NCBI RefSeq assembly: GCF_002968635.1
Contig: NZ_PVBN01000003.1
Location: 310,001-374,000, forward strand
DNA from: Neorhizobium alkalisoli
GTDB lineage: Bacteria; Pseudomonadota; Alphaproteobacteria; Rhizobiales; Rhizobiaceae
Direction of reading: 5' to 3'
DNA length: 64,000 nt
Positions 63,958-64,000 of the stretch are shown here, one piece after another; the stretch's first letter is position 1, and the number at the start of each line of letters is the position of its first letter. Position numbers and translations under genes: made by a program. The notes below the pieces were generated by a model. That model was given only the letters and a program-made list of their open reading frames with translations, did no database searches and was not told the DNA's origin.

Positions 63958-64000
63958 ATGCTCGCTTTCGATACCGCGCCATCATCATCGCCAGAGGAAA
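63958..64000 (+). CDS. agpC: Start of the second alpha-galactoside permease (partial)
   Basis: ATG 63958 opens MLAFDTAPSSSPEE and runs off the window. Position directly after agpB (TGATATG) and the usual DppC-type N-terminal cytoplasmic tail suggest the second permease; the identity is from context only. Confidence 0.6.
   Translation, partial: MLAFDTAPSSSPEE

Overview
The window looks like an accessory replicon (chromid or megaplasmid) of an alphaproteobacterium of the Rhizobiaceae (Sinorhizobium/Rhizobium/Agrobacterium-like). Reasons are the high GC, dense divergent catabolic operons each with its own regulator, three CUT1 ABC importers plus one TRAP and one Dpp-type importer, an alpha-galactoside cluster laid out like agpT-agaL-agpA-agpB of Sinorhizobium meliloti, an ExsH-like GH16/RTX glycanase, and EcfG (RpoE2)-type promoters. 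No ribosomal, tRNA or other core genes were seen, nor any IS element or CRISPR array.

Layout. 1-6214 (-): most of a giant soluble hybrid histidine kinase with about a dozen 92-residue HAMP repeats, GAF, HisKA/HATPase and three receivers; its 3' end lies outside the window. 6514-16525 (-): a ten-gene tetronate operon (ltnD, otnK, otnC, otnI, denD, an SDR, then ABC ATPase, binding protein, two permeases), divergent from a LacI regulator (16702-17718) with a 28-bp near-perfect palindrome between them. L-threonate and D-erythronate should be converted to DHAP. 17.9-21.5 kb: a patchwork of very small predicted membrane proteins, a DUF1236-type protein, a Gly-rich exported protein and a NarL-type response regulator, with two EcfG-like promoters. 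21.8-28.4 kb: LysR regulator and a six-gene TRAP operon with a DRL/homoserine-dehydrogenase-like enzyme, an ABM-domain protein and a GarR-like dehydrogenase. 28.7-34.8 kb (-): FadR-type regulator, Cys/Met-metabolism PLP enzyme and a CUT1 importer in one operon. 35.2-36.2 kb: two coupled small genes and an orphan BrnA-type antitoxin. 36.3-43.7 kb: Lrp regulator divergent from ornithine cyclodeaminase, FAD amine oxidase, GntR regulator, M24 peptidase and DapA-family lyase, then a convergent MFS transporter with a shared terminator. 44-49 kb: cyoABCD quinol oxidase plus SURF1. 49.1-50.6 kb: GH16/RTX glycanase. 50.9-57.05 kb (-): third CUT1 importer with a Gfo/Idh-aldo/keto reductase fusion, divergent from an AraC regulator. 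58.1-64 kb: second AraC regulator (agpT-like) and the start of the alpha-galactoside operon.

Common logic: each block pairs import with the first steps of catabolism and a local regulator. All five solute-binding-protein genes are followed, just after the stop codon, by a strong hairpin and then by the permease genes, consistent with differential expression inside the operon. The most open parts are the 18-21.5 kb microprotein region, the predicted tetronate ABC importer, the PLP-enzyme sugar-importer operon, the DRL-like TRAP operon and the Gfo/Idh-AKR fusion. All assignments come from reading the sequence without database searches.
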